A DNA stretch of 61,232 bases, taken from contig JBMGUZ010000010.1 of assembly GCA_051530055.1 (NCBI GenBank), positions 1-61,232 of the forward strand. The letters run 5' to 3'. Origin of the DNA: Neoechinorhynchus agilis. Lineage: Eukaryota > Acanthocephala. A program made the position numbers and the translations under genes. Positions 1-10,130 of the stretch are shown in pieces; within the stretch, counting starts at the first letter, position 1; the number at the start of each line of letters is the position of its first letter. Under the pieces are notes generated by a model. The model was given only the letters and a program-made list of their open reading frames with translations, made no database searches and had not been told where the DNA came from.

Positions 1-1313
1 TGAGGCCTAGACGCACGCCATTCAGCTTTCTCTAGTAACTCTCCGTGGCCATCTAATGATTCAAGCTCTTTACAGAGAGCGGCGCATAGGTTTTGATTAC
101 GACCGATTAAGCCGTGAGCTAAAGCTCTTAACATGGGCAAATTATTGCGGTGCGCGTAACAAAGCCCCATCAATCTCTTTTTCGATGTACCTATCTTGTT
201 TAACAGATAATGGGCGCGCACTCTAACGTCATTACGGAGTTTTTGCTCAACCTCAACAGCTTTATCATTAATAGTAGCCGGACCGACGAAACCGTCATTA
301 TATTTAAGATTACGAATAGCAGCATCCATATCGCGCGTGAACGAACCCGTTTTATCGGTAGGGGTAAAAGATTTGAGATCGCGGTAATGCCCTCCTTTCT
401 TCACAACTTTAATCATTTCTTCCTGTCCATTTGTTGCTTTGGCTCGAGATACGTAGGCCATGAATGCAGTTCCAAGATCTGTAGGACTATTAACGAGCGA
501 TTCAAGATCCAGATCATCTCGGTAAACGCTCATAATTGGGAGATCATCTAAATTCGCTGTCGCCTTGATCTCTTCGGCAATTTTCTCTATCAATACCAGA
601 CTATCATCGATAGCATTCTGAGCTAACCGCAAATCCTCTAAAGCACGAATAAGTACCGCATCACGCGGCTTCTTCTTCAAAGAGGCTCTAATCTTAATCA
701 CTTCAGCGTCTTTAGCGGTCATTTTACCAATAAGCCTTGCTTTCTTATCATCGAGAATCTTCATAACTCTAGCTCTAAATTTTGAACGTGCCTGGGCCGA
801 TTCATTGGTTTTTAGGATGTCTTGACACGAAGCCTCAATGGTGTAAAACGATTGTGAATCTTCTCCTTGCGGAGAGAGATTGTCAGGACACTGTCGAACA
901 CTTTTCAAAATAGAGCGAATAGAGCATAACTTAGGCTGCTTCTCATTACTGTTTAAATCCATAATCGGAGTGCTTAAATCCGGACCATCGACTAAATCTA
1001 CCACATCAGGCATAACCGAAACCAAGGTCGATTGAGCACGTTTTAGAATAGTTCTCACTATTAGATCCATCCTTTCCTCTTTAACCGTCATAGACTCGAA
1101 TGTGTCCATCGGAACTTCTAACGCTGATACAAGTCCTCCACTACGAAGCTCAGCTCTGGGTAATTTTGCAAGCTTAAAAAGCTGTGCCACCACGAGACAT
1201 TGTATAAGAATTAGGTTAGACGAGTTTCTTTTGATCTTTATTGTGTGTCCATTTTGAGTTATTTCGAATAGGTCTCTCGACGAAACGTCACACTCAGCTG
1301 CGTCCCAACCTGC
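1..1313 (-). CDS. Long open frame of unknown function, runs off the left edge
   Basis: Reading the minus strand, one frame stays open for about 437 codons from 1313 to the window edge. The product is hydrophilic and looks mostly helical, rich in Lys, Glu, Leu, Asp and Arg (for example MTAKDAEVIKIRASLKKK and LYNKIGTSKK-type stretches), with no signal peptide, membrane segment or catalytic motif that I can see. Codon use looks natural and the composition is even, so it is probably a real gene or a well-kept copy of one. I do not recognise the family. A nucleoprotein-like viral fossil or a host exon are both possible. The 3' end and stop lie outside the window. Confidence 0.5.
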
Positions 1314-1445
1314 TCAATCGGAATGAAGACGCCAGTACTGATCAACCGCTCAAGTTCACTAACATGCGTTTTCATTGTTTCACTATGTTGCGTTGAGTTG
1401 GTTTGGTTCATGCGACAAGCCAGCAGGTTTCCACTTCCTGTCGCC

Positions 1446-1826
1446 TCAATACTGAGACAGCTTCTGGAGAGTTGTGTCGTTCGCAAGGAGTTTCGCTAGC
1501 TCTACCTCGGCCTTATAGAAAAGGCTACGCACCTCCTCCAACCCGACTTTACTAGTGCTCAGTGAATATTTGAGTATAACTTCAGCAACCTCAGCATGTA
1601 ATATAGTAACGACATCTGGATGGATTGAATTAGTCAGATGCGCTGGCATGGTTGCCGATTCGTCTAGCCAGAAGCTCGCCAGGGACCGACTCATTTTAGA
1701 GTAAACGTGCGTCAGGGCCACGCTCAGGCGGTAGGCAACTCTGAGGTCCCTGCATGAAGCGCCCAATATTTCGTAGGCCTCCCGGACGTCACACTCAGCT
1801 GCGTATTTAATCTCTTCAAGCTTATT
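1446..1826 (-). CDS. Unrecognised open frame upstream of the edge gene
   Basis: A minus-strand frame of about 127 codons, ending at 1446. The residues look like a helical soluble protein (segments such as LRVAYRLSVALTHVYSKM and EVAEVILKYSLSTSKVGLEE). It contains the peptide AAECDV near its start. The same peptide, from a 17-20 bp DNA repeat, recurs at about 1283-1302, at the start of the 1-1313 frame, so the two are likely related parts of one locus. A third short frame between them (about 1259-1425) also reads like protein. No family was recognised and no function is proposed. Confidence 0.4.
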   Translation of the reverse strand, partial: NKLEEIKYAAECDVREAYEILGASCRDLRVAYRLSVALTHVYSKMSRSLASFWLDESATMPAHLTNSIHPDVVTILHAEVAEVILKYSLSTSKVGLEEVRSLFYKAEVELAKLLANDTTLQKLSQY

Positions 1827-1862
1827 TCAGTACCGAGTCAACGGTATATCACACTATGACAT

Positions 1863-2480
1863 TCAATAATCAGTTGAGCCGCCATTGGCCTCCAGAACGG
1901 CCTTGATACGGGCAGGGTAGGAGCTCAAGAGGCGGCGCCCACAGTCAATCGTTCTGGTGATTGGGACAGCGGATCGAGTAGACGTAAAACTCGTCCGATG
2001 GAGCGAGTTGGAGAGCATCTTCCTCGTCCCACTCTCGGAGGAAGTTGGCGAACCAACGTCTGTTCTCCCGGGCATCCTCAGAGAACAGAGGTTTGCGGAT
2101 TACATGAAAGGGCTTCAGCCCCATCCGAATGAGTTCCCGGTGAATCTTCATGTGAGATCGCACCTTGCCGCGCTCTCTCTCGAGCAGCTTTGTCACTCCG
2201 CGGACGCTGCGACGCTGCTTTCCCACCTCCGCTTGATGATCGCCTTCGACTGGTCGGACAGGGTGCGGCTGCCGAGTACAGGGTTATGAATCATTCCACA
2301 GTTGTACACATCGACGTTCCAGTTGCACTTCACGAACTGTTCACTGCGATTGATGCGCTTGGCCACCCAGGGGCGAGTGTTGAACTTGGCGCCGGCATCG
2401 CGGGCCTCCCGGAACGTGATGGCACGGATACGGTCAACGTGCCGCGCTTCCTCGCTGTCGAATGCAGCCATCTGTGGGCA
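1863..2480 (-). mobile_element. Tc1/mariner transposase remnant, internally deleted
   Basis: On the minus strand the N-terminal helix-turn-helix part lies at about 2193-2471 and the following part at about 1945-2226, in another frame. The segment KPLFSEDARENRRWFANFL and the motif APSDEFYVYS match the Tc1-type region around the first catalytic Asp. The frame at 1863-1945 gives a typical Tc1 C-terminus (SYPARIKAVLEANGGSTDY). The middle of the transposase, with the second Asp and the final Asp/Glu, is missing. This is therefore a non-autonomous deletion derivative of about 0.62 kb. I found no convincing terminal inverted repeats. A second, 3'-truncated copy lies at 29400-29992. Confidence 0.75.
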
Positions 2481-2589
2481 AAGTTATATATCGTTAGAAG
2501 CGTATTGAAATAAGCTTTCAAACAGCGAAAACCGCATCAGAATATCTGTTATAGTTTTCCTTGTGGAGGGGGGTACTAAGGTTTGTTAC

Positions 2590-3256
2590 ACCCTGCATAT
2601 TACCCTGTTCAGCCGTTAGCCGAACCCAATTTCGGATTCGTGGACCAAACTTCGAGAATGTCATTTAAAGAGATATCAGTACGATTACGTATTAGTTTAC
2701 GCTTTTTGACTCTTGAATGAGAGCTATGGTTATTCCTGGTAAATATCGAGTGAGCTTAAAAAGGTTTGTCGCCCCCCCCAGTTCCACGGCAACACCTCAA
2801 CATTGCCTACCTTCTCCTGAGCCATCGAGTCAGAGTTTCTTAGCATTGGCATTTGAAATCAAATCGGCTGTTCCGTTGTCGATCAGCCTGGATTGGGTTT
2901 CAATTATTCTTGCAACGAATTCAGAAGTTGATTTATCTTCATCATCACAACATCATGTATTACCCTGTTCAATGGCCTAACAAGAAATATGGCTACCCTT
3001 CGATATATTGTATAATATAATACTTTTATTTTTTGTCATATTGCAAAAGGCGTAAAGCAATTTCGTCCCTTAGGAAAATTTTACTTTCATCATGATCTAG
3101 ATCCATTACAGTTTAGTCTAATTTTCTTTTAAATAGGGTAGAGTCTGTAACATGATCTACAATCATCTCCTCGTCGGACTCTGATGTGATGACATCGCAG
3201 TAGTTAGTTTATGTTTCTAAAAACTCACAAACCACACACGCGATATATAGTAATCG
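2590..3256 (-). mobile_element. LINE fragment: end of ORF1 and start of ORF2
   Basis: Read on the minus strand, 2980-2800 gives the end of an ORF1-like protein (SEFVARIIETQSRLINDGIA). It is followed near 2780-2700 by VAVELGGATNLFKLTRYLPG and IALIQESKS, which resembles the start of an APE-type endonuclease ORF2. The same arrangement is seen in the LINE at 18.9-19.5 kb, with which it shares the short block around the C-rich stretch near 2770. It is a fragment, and its order relative to the reverse-transcriptase piece at 3257-3835 shows that the two come from different insertions. The whole block is duplicated at 30060-30721. Confidence 0.55.
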
Positions 3257-3835
3257 GTGACCGCTGTTATATCATCGGCGTAGATCGAGATATTTTTGCA
3301 AACCCTGCAATTCTGTATGATGAACTGGGTGGCGAGGCAATTAGTATATCCTATTATCGTGATCATCCTTAAAAAAGGTTTGGACAACAGTGTGTTAGAG
3401 ATCCCAGCAATAATATTGTACGGGAAGTCGAAAAACATGAGAATATTAATAATAAACTCGATCTGGATGTTGTCGAATGCCCGGGAAATATCAAACGAAA
3501 CCAATAAATTGGTTGATTGTTGAAAAAATGGTAGGCGATCTCCTTGATTGCTGAGTATACCGATTTCCCTCGAAAAAATCCGTGGTAACGTGCGTTAATG
3601 CAATTGTGCTCTAAAGCATACGCAAATAAGTACCGGGCAAGAGTCCTCTCGTAGATCGAGACTATGGAATTCTGTATGGATATCGGCCTAACATCGTTGG
3701 CTGACGATATTTTTCGATGCTTATCTTTAACCAGGAAAATGCGTTTGGCAATATAATCGACAACAACTGTTGTGGCGAGGCTCGACAGAGTTTTGCATAA
3801 AAGGGTATCCCCCGATCTTTTTGGCAACATAAAGT
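3217..3835 (-). mobile_element. LINE reverse transcriptase fragment
   Basis: On the minus strand, about 3830-3540 reads as the fingers region of a LINE reverse transcriptase (DVRPISIQNSIVSIYERTLA, then YHGFFRGKSVYSAIKEIAYH). In a second frame, 3504-3217 carries SFDISRAFDNIQIEFI (catalytic Asp region A) and IYADDITAV (the YADD catalytic box). At least one frame change separates the two halves, so it is dead. The piece 3641-3785 recurs at 30871-31005. It resembles the reverse transcriptases at 17.2 and 49.3 kb, which share the RPISIQ(N/D) wording, so these may be one LINE lineage. Confidence 0.75.
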
Positions 3836-3899
3836 TGGCGTCCTAGAAAACGATGTGATCGGCTCACATAAGGGCGTGAGAAAGTTTTAACATTACGAC

Positions 3900-6800
3900 A
3901 TAAAAAAGTATTATCAGCCTTATTGACGAAGGAGTTAGCTAAAGGTAGGAAATCTGCACAAAATTCGAAGGTTAGCGACGCGTTTTATCGCATTTGGTAG
4001 ATATGATTGTGTGTAGGATGACGGGTTTCCTTTAAGAGCCGGGATCATCTCAGACGATTTCGAGAAATTGATCGATAATTTCATGCCGTCGTAGAAATCT
4101 GTAATGTTTAAGATTTCAGCCAGGGTAACAGACGGTGACCTGTTTGCCGGTGCAGTGGTGACTAGGGTTGTATCGTCGGCATAAAGAAATAGACGGGTTT
4201 CGCTCGAGAGGGGTTTGAGTCTGTTAAGAAAGATGTTGAAGAGGAGTGGGGAGAGGATGGTCTCCTTGGGGGACACCTTTTGATAGAAGCATGGTCCTTG
4301 AGGTGGCAGCGTTGCATTTTATGTATTGTGCTCGATTTGTCAAATACGGGAAAAGATCCATCGAATTTGCCAAGTATCCAGTCCGAAATCGGAACAGACT
4401 TCGATAAGCTTGTGATCTTCTCCACAGAGTGGAACGCTTTCGATAGATCAAATTGGATAAGGTGTGAGACGAAGGAAGGTTTGGAATCAATATTTTGGAT
4501 GAGCGCGTCATACAATGCAGAGTAGAGCATCCGTGGCTGAATATTTAGAGCGAAATCCAATGGAGCTTAAAGCCATTTTTCAGACTTTGGAGAGCACGGG
4601 AAGGATAGAGATGGGGCGAAAAGATGAGGAGGATACTGGAAGTTCATTTTTTGGTAATAAGGTTACCCTGGCCATCTTTAAACATGATGGATAGATTTCA
4701 GATGCGAAACTATGATTGGCGATGGTAGTCAACTGGGTCAAATGATTTTCGCATGATACGACGAACAGCCCAGTTAGGAATGTCCGAATGTGATCCGTTG
4801 CGCGGCAGTTTCTTGAGATGCTGAAACACTTTCGAGGGAGGAAACCAGTGTAACTTCGAAGAGTCCATATTTTGTGGTATTAGTTTCAAGTTGGATGTCA
4901 CCGTCGTTTGGTGAGCATAGCTTTGCGTTGATGGAATCGAGGGTCGCCTTTAATTCAGAGGTTGACAGACATGCGAAGGTTCAGGGTTCCGTAGCCCAAG
5001 GGAACTTTTGATTGTATGTCACCAATGTGCGTTTCTCGTGGAGCGAATTCTGGACGAGAGATATTCTTAGCGGGCATTCATTATTTTTATAGAAAGCGTG
5101 GATTGTAGGCGTGGGAAATCGGGTGAATTTTTATGGTAAGCGGCAATGGTTTGTTGTTGGAGTAGCTTCAGAGTAGGACTGAGCCAGGGCGGGTCACGGT
5201 TAGTGATTTTAACAAATTTCTTGGGGATGCAAGAGGATAAGCCATACCGAATCGCCGAAGTGAGGTCGGGCATCGTAACAGAAGGGTCTTGTGCATTACG
5301 AATAGGGATAAAGGGAGCCACAGATTTGAACATTTTCGCCGAATTTGAAGATGTGATGATCCCGTTTCGTCCCACAGGGGAACTTGCTGGATATTTGATA
5401 CGAGGAGGTGGGCTAGAAGAGGAGACGAGGACGCAGGAGTGATCTGAGTTGGCGAGTGGTGGTAGTTTAGTAGCGATTGTGCAGGCTTGTATTTTTGTGT
5501 AGAACACTTTCTTCGGGGCGGGATTTTTGCCGTGCAGGAAATTTGGCGAGTTGATGCGTGGTCAGAGAGTGGCGTAAACGGAAAAAGGTTGTTAAAGTCG
5601 TCTGCAATGAGGAAGTGGTGTGAATTGTTGTTGTTGAACAGATCCATCAGTGTTTCTATTTGGGCTTCTGCGACCGAGGGGCGAGAATCGGAAGGACGGG
5701 AGACGCCTGCGACAGAGAACTCTCGAAAGCCGTTTCTTAAGTGGGGTGGAGAGATGAATGGTAATGAACCTCGATGGTCGGGATGTTGTAGGGAACCTAT
5801 GCGGGATACTGAATAAGGCAGTAGAGTGCGAACAAATATTGAGATTCCTCCCACTGTTCCGTCTTCGAGATAAGAGTGAAACGCTGAGATCCCGGGCAGG
5901 GTGGCGGAGTCCTTGTTCCCAAGGGTAAGCCATGTTTCGGTTATTATTAAGGACATCCGCATTGGTGCTTAACATGACGTACTTATAACCTCATCGAGTT
6001 TGGGAAGGAGGCTGCGAGCATTTGAGTAAAGTATCCCAGGAGAGCATATTTTCTTCTAGGATTGAGGCGATGATTTGTTGAGACCGACTTGGCGTCAGAT
6101 ACGCTTAACTCAGTGGCGCATAAGGAGCGTTCATGGGATGGATTAGTGGGTGCGAAAATAGATGTGGAGCGTATATCACGGGGAGTGGGCGTGAGAATCG
6201 ATTTGTCGGATAAATTAGGGGTTGCGGCGATGGTCGTTGTAGAAGATACGGAGACGCCCATTGCTGTGCCGACCAAGTTACGGCGGGTTCTTTGGACATA
6301 TTCCCAAAATTTACGGCGTTGGATCCATTTCGCTGGGCCGAGTTTTCTTGAGGGGTCGTGAGCGTAATTTTTGCTGTTGTTGATGAGTTCAGAGCTTGAG
6401 GATGTTTTTTTGTGATTGTAAGGTTGAGCTTCCCCTTGGGGCGGAAATGCGATAAGGAAAGGATGATGGAGTGCATTACCAGCTCCTTTTCCCACAAATA
6501 AAGAGGCTGTGAGCGGAGAGGAGAAAGTGACCTTTAGCTATCGCGGACGTTTAAGGGCTGGATATTTCGTTAGTATCCGGTAAAATGCTACTGGAGTTGG
6601 TATGTTTGTGGAAAATTCCAGAAAGAGGGTTGGGGTTATTTGCATGATTTCTTGGAAGTGGTACAGATTGTTCGAGGTATGATCAGTATGTGGGCATTCT
6701 GGGATTCCAGAAATGAAGACGCTGCAGTCTTGTGAATGGGCAGGGCGTGGATGGAGTGGGACAATTCGAGGCGAGCGCGGTGGGCGAGTCAGGGCTGAGA

Positions 6801-7184
6801 GGCGTGATACACCTCTGAAATCCGGGGGATTTCGTCCTATTTCGGTTCGAGGATTTGGAGTGTCCGGACATTGAGAGCATCGTCAAGAGGCGTCATCCTT
6901 TGCAACGGTCAATTGGATGAAGGATGAAGCTGGATTCGATTGTTTCGTGGCGAATTTTGTTCGAGGGGGCCGATTCAGCGTCCGGTACAGTAATGATAAT
7001 GTCGGATTCGGCTTTGGAGTTCGAAGTTGTGAGTTTCCACGGCATATTTCAGCGATTGAGTGTTTAGGGCTAATTTTCGAGAGGATCCTTTCGCAACAGA
7101 ACCCACACATGAAGTCTCGCGGTAGGATCCTGTGGGATTGTGCCGGAGAGCAGGGTGAATAATGTACAGTCCGGGCTTGAACAC
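3900..7184 (-). mobile_element. Degraded two-ORF APE-type LINE
   Basis: A nearly full-length LINE on the minus strand. Reading 5' to 3': ORF1-like coding from about 7184 to 5983 (Cys-rich stretch CGFCCERI near 7110, then a Ser/Thr/Pro-rich tail). The endonuclease follows from about 5975 to 5500, with ITETWLT, GGISIFVR and LIADDFN (the GDFN box with an Ala-Asp variant). The linker is at about 5500-4570. The reverse transcriptase is at 4560-3935, with QFDLSKAFHSVEK and LFLYADDTTLV. The coding sequence changes frame many times across the element. It is more GC-rich than its LINE neighbours, suggesting a separate lineage. The clade is not certain; Jockey/CR1-like architecture is likely. Confidence 0.75.
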
Positions 7185-7241
7185 GAAATACGTTTAGTGT
7201 TTAGTTTGTCGACTGACCATTTTAGAAACTGACGAACGCGG

Positions 7242-7500
7242 ATGAATTATAAACTGGGAAAATTAGACGAGACGTTGAAAGCCTCTTTTCGAGAAAATTT
7301 TAAATACTCAGCTGTCGGACGAGGCCTGAGCGTCAAGCGTCCTTGCCTGCTCGTCCGGCGGTTTAGTTATCCGAAATGCAGCCGTTATTTCTCTGCACAG
7401 CCCTCTTATTTGGAATCGTATGAAGCAGGCTGCAAAGTAGCTAAATCCGTTCTTGGTGAGAATTCCACCTTGGATGAAGATTTCGTGGAGGCGCTTTAAT
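7242..7500 (+). mobile_element. LINE C-terminal fragment (KKEGGIRPIA lineage)
   Basis: The plus-strand frame starting at about 7242 reads KLDETLKASFRENFKYSAVG and then a segment ending SYEAG. It closely parallels 36470-36690 (KLDKTVKASLEKI and onward), which lies downstream of a recognisable LINE reverse transcriptase. In such LINEs this region is the post-catalytic stretch reading roughly GGLGIRK...LPAFLGS. Here it is broken off on both sides: the 5' side abuts the LINE at 3.9-7.2 kb in opposite orientation. It is a short dead fragment. Confidence 0.55.
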
Positions 7501-8160
7501 ATTTGGTGTGGAGATTCAGGCAGCGAGCAAGGTACTCCGTCAATGATTGCAAACAATCAGTTTAGGACTTTACGGGTAGCGAGAATTCATAACTCTTTGA
7601 TTTCAGATTCTCGTGACCTAATGAACTAAACTCCGTTGGCTGCAGTCTATACAAGAGACCGGGTGTTTGGCTCAACCCTCTCCCAATCGCTTCTGTGTAT
7701 CCTTCTCTCAGACGAGACAATAAGGATTGCAATGTCCCTGAGACTTGGGGTACAGATGGGCACATCTCAACGCTGAAGTAGCGGAGCGACCGTGGAACCA
7801 TCGGGACGAAATGGTCTCGTCTATCGGGAATCAGGCGGAAAATACTCACGACGTGCCGAAATGAACGCAATTCCGAGTCGTGCCCTGAATACTCGTGAAT
7901 GCGCCAAACATCCGAGAGCCCAGCAATCTTTGTCGACTCGATGGCTGTACCCCGGACGGTGTCACAGTATTCCCGTGGCGAGGGGAGGCAAATGCCTAGA
8001 CTATTAAACCAGGAAGAGCAGCAACCGCCGCTGAGGACGCAAAAAGACCAAAATACAGGAACTCGGGTGAAAATGATTATTTCGTTCTTTTTGGCATCGA
8101 GAAACTCGGGTCGTTTGGTACCGCGGCACAGTACTCCGGTCAATGTATTGCCCAAAGAAA
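7501..8160. other. Stretch with no recognised gene
   Basis: A minus-strand frame of 197 codons lies at 7562-8155, and shorter plus-strand frames overlap it. The minus frame has a hydrophobic Cys/Ser/Gly-rich section (VPVFWSFCVLSGGCCSSWFN) but nothing I recognise. The plus strand toward 8155 runs into the dispersed repeat at 8160-8312. I cannot decide which strand, if either, was coding. Confidence 0.3.
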
Positions 8161-8312
8161 CATGGACGAATCATTGGCGATCCGAGCGCAGGAGCATTCC
8201 TCCTCCAAAAACAAAAGCCTGGTTGTGCAACGGGAAGGAACGCTGCATCCGTCCTTTCGACCGTTACACCAGGACGGAACTGAGTGAGTGATCCAGAGCG
8301 GTGGTGTGAATG
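8160..8312 (+). repeat. Short dispersed repeat, copy 1
   Basis: This about 150-bp block shares obvious words with 10036-10130 (about 90 bp, including cgctgcatccgtcctttcg and cgttacaccagg-like text) and with 48838-48985 (gagcattcctcct, ccgttacacca, gctgagtga). Copies 1 and 2 are in the same orientation and flank the palindrome at 8399-9994. In one plus frame copies 1 and 3 encode similar peptides (DESLAIRAQEHSS and DELLAFRDQEHSS), so it could be the tail of a coding repeat rather than a SINE. The family was not recognised. Confidence 0.55.
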
Positions 8313-8544
8313 ATTTCATTTCAGCTAATAGATTGAATTTGATCAATAATGCGAAAAAGTTTGACATTATATTTGATTCATTTTCTAATGCATAAGGCAA
8401 TATTTCTTTTATTTTTACAAGAGGTAATTTTTTGGGTTAAATACAATCACTTAAAATTTGGTTTTTCGATTTCTGTGAGTTAATTTTAATGCATGTTTTT
8501 TTTATTAAGACACCCACATTTCACAAATTATAAAACGAGCACAT

Positions 8545-9017
8545 TTATTTCTTAAGCTTAAAATTAACCAAAGCGTTCAATTGAGACCAGTACACACCAC
8601 CATTCCATTTTCGTCAAACTTTCCAGTGAGCTTTTCTTGTTTGCAATCAGTTCTTCAATGAGTCTTTTTGTTTCCTCGACGGACGCCCGTATTGCGTTAG
8701 CGACGATTTCAATTGACACTTTGTAATGTATTCTAAAAGTATCTTTCCAAAAATACTCTTTTTCGGCACTGTCAACGAAATCTTCAGTTTTTGGTGCCAG
8801 ATTTTCGTCCGACTGTGAATTCGACAGATTCTGCTAAGTATTTACCAGCTTCTTTAAAATCGAATTGAACGAATATACAAATGAAAAACTGATGGATGGG
8901 ATCGTTATTGGACGCGATCCTTCGTTGCTGATGGTGATAAAAGTCCGCTACTGTGTTGATAAGATCAAAATTCTGACCACATTGAATCATTGCATCGATT
9001 GCGTATTCGACAGTCAT
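8545..9017 (-). pseudogene. eIF3e-like PCI-domain gene, left copy
   Basis: The product resembles the C-terminal half of translation initiation factor 3 subunit e (INT6), the part that holds the PCI fold and joins the eIF3 octameric core. From the ATG at 9017 it reads MTVEYAIDAMIQCGQNFDLI, then NNDPIHQFFICIFVQFDFKE, matching the eIF3e segment [20 protein letters not shown]. In the next frame DFVDSAEKEYFWKDTFRIH and YKVSIEIVANAIRASVEETK follow, matching eIF3e FCRIHQCISINMLADKLNM. It ends KLKK-stop, with AATAAA overlapping the stop. At least one frame change lies between these parts. The length (about 157 codons) is far short of full eIF3e (about 440), and the N-terminal half is absent. Confidence 0.65.
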
Positions 9018-9054
9018 TTTTGGACAGAACTGATAGTGATTGAGAGCAAGTTTG

Positions 9055-9340
9055 AACCGAGAGTTGACTTATATATATACTGGGTTTCGCTTTGTCTTCG
9101 CATGCCAATCAGAGTTCAGGATTTCACTATGTTGGGTTGCACATTGCCGAAAAACCGGAAATTCCCACCAATACCCGCAGCGAATTTTTGAATTTCCCAG
9201 GCATGTCATTCGCTGCGGGTATTGGTGGGAATTTCCGGTTTTTGGCAATGTGCAACCCAACAAGGGAAATCCTGAACTCTGATTGGCTGCGAAGACTAAC
9301 GAAACCCAGTATATATACAAGTCGACTTTCTCGGTTCAAA
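9055..9340. promoter_or_regulatory. Symmetric bidirectional promoter-like region
   Basis: The palindrome centre carries, on each side in mirror order, a CCAAT box (ccaatcagag at about 9104-9113; its complement ctctgattgg at 9280-9289) and a TATA-like run (tatatatata near 9069-9078; gtatatatac at 9309-9318). The TATA runs lie about 60 bp before the ATG of each eIF3e-like copy (9017 on minus, 9376 on plus). This layout is what two divergent Pol II core promoters would look like. No transcript evidence is available, and AT-rich words occur by chance, but the mirrored spacing on both sides supports the reading. Confidence 0.5.
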
Positions 9341-9375
9341 CTTTTACTCTCAATCACTATCAGTTCTGTCCAAAA

Positions 9376-9855
9376 ATGACTGTCGAATACGCAATCGATG
9401 CAATGATTCAATGTGGGCAGAATTTTGATCTTATCAACGCGATAGCAGACTTTTATCACCATCAGCAACGAAGGATCGCGTTTCAGATAACGATCCCATC
9501 CATCATTTCTTTTCATTTGTATATTTCGTTCAATTCGATTTTAAAGAAGCTGGCAAATACTTGGCTGAATCAGTCGAATTTATAAAGTCGGACGAAACAC
9601 TGGCACCAAAACTGAAAGATTTCGTTGACAGTGCCAAAAAGAGTATTTTTTGGAAACGATACTTTAGAATACATCACAAAGTGTCAATTGAAATCATCGC
9701 TAACGCAATGCAGACGTCCGTCGAGGAAACAAGAAAGTCTCATAGAAAAACTCATTGCAAACAAACAACTGACTGGAAAGTTTGACGAAAATGGAATGAG
9801 TGGTGCGTACTTGTCTCGATTGAACGCTTTGGTTAGTTTTAAGCTTAAGAAATAA
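9376..9855 (+). pseudogene. eIF3e-like PCI-domain gene, right copy
   Basis: Mirror copy of the 8545-9017 gene. The ATG at 9376 opens MTVEYAIDAMIQCGQNFDLI and NAIADFYHHQQRRIA. Later frames give SVEFIKSDETLAPKLKDFVD and then YFRIHHKVSIEIIANAMQTS, aligning with the winged-helix end of the eIF3e PCI domain (RIHQCISINMLADKL). The final frame reads ENGMSGAYLSRLNALVSFKL and KK-stop at 9853-9855, with AATAAA overlapping the stop. Two or more frame changes are visible, and they differ from those of the left copy. That suggests either independent decay after duplication or sequencing indels in an intact pair. The PCI assignment is by family wording; I could not run a search. Confidence 0.65.
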
Positions 9856-10035
9856 ATGTGCTCGTTTTATGATAAGTGGAATTCGGGTGTCTTAATAAAA
9901 AAACATGCATTAAAATTAACTCATTGAAATCGAAAAGTGAATTCCAAGTGATTGTATTAACATAAAAAAATACCTCTTGTAAAAAATAAAAGAAATATTT
10001 TTTTCTATCATAAATTTGGTTGTGGACAATTTATC

Positions 10036-10130
10036 CTGCTGCGCGGCAGGAGGAACGCTGCATCCGTCCTTTCGACCGTTACATCAAGATGGTGGCTGAG
10101 CGATACCAGAGCGGTATTGTGAATGATTTT
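10036..10130 (+). repeat. Short dispersed repeat, copy 2
   Basis: This is a direct-orientation partial copy of 8222-8312, sharing gaacgctgcatccgtcctt and the gagcggt(a/g)(t/g)tgtgaatgattt ending. It sits just outside the right arm of the palindrome, as copy 1 sits outside the left arm. The paired position suggests that the palindrome was inserted into, or amplified together with, this repeat. Confidence 0.55.

Larger units (their letters stand above)
8399..9994. repeat. Long palindrome (inverted repeat, 22-bp spacer)
   Basis: The left arm (about 8399-9185) and right arm (about 9208-9994) are reverse complements of each other along almost their whole length, about 785 bp per arm, with a spacer of about 22 bp at 9186-9207. 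The inner edges are cgaat / attcg and the outer edges read aatatttcttttattttta and its complement. Scattered substitutions and small indels separate the arms, so the structure is not a trivial read artefact, although a fold-back artefact followed by sequencing error cannot be excluded. Each arm holds a copy of an eIF3e PCI-domain gene pointing outward. Confidence 0.85.

Noticed and set aside
7562-8155. 197-codon membrane-like protein
   Set aside because: One hydrophobic patch only, no family resemblance, overlapping plus-strand frames of equal quality. Listed only as an unrecognised stretch.
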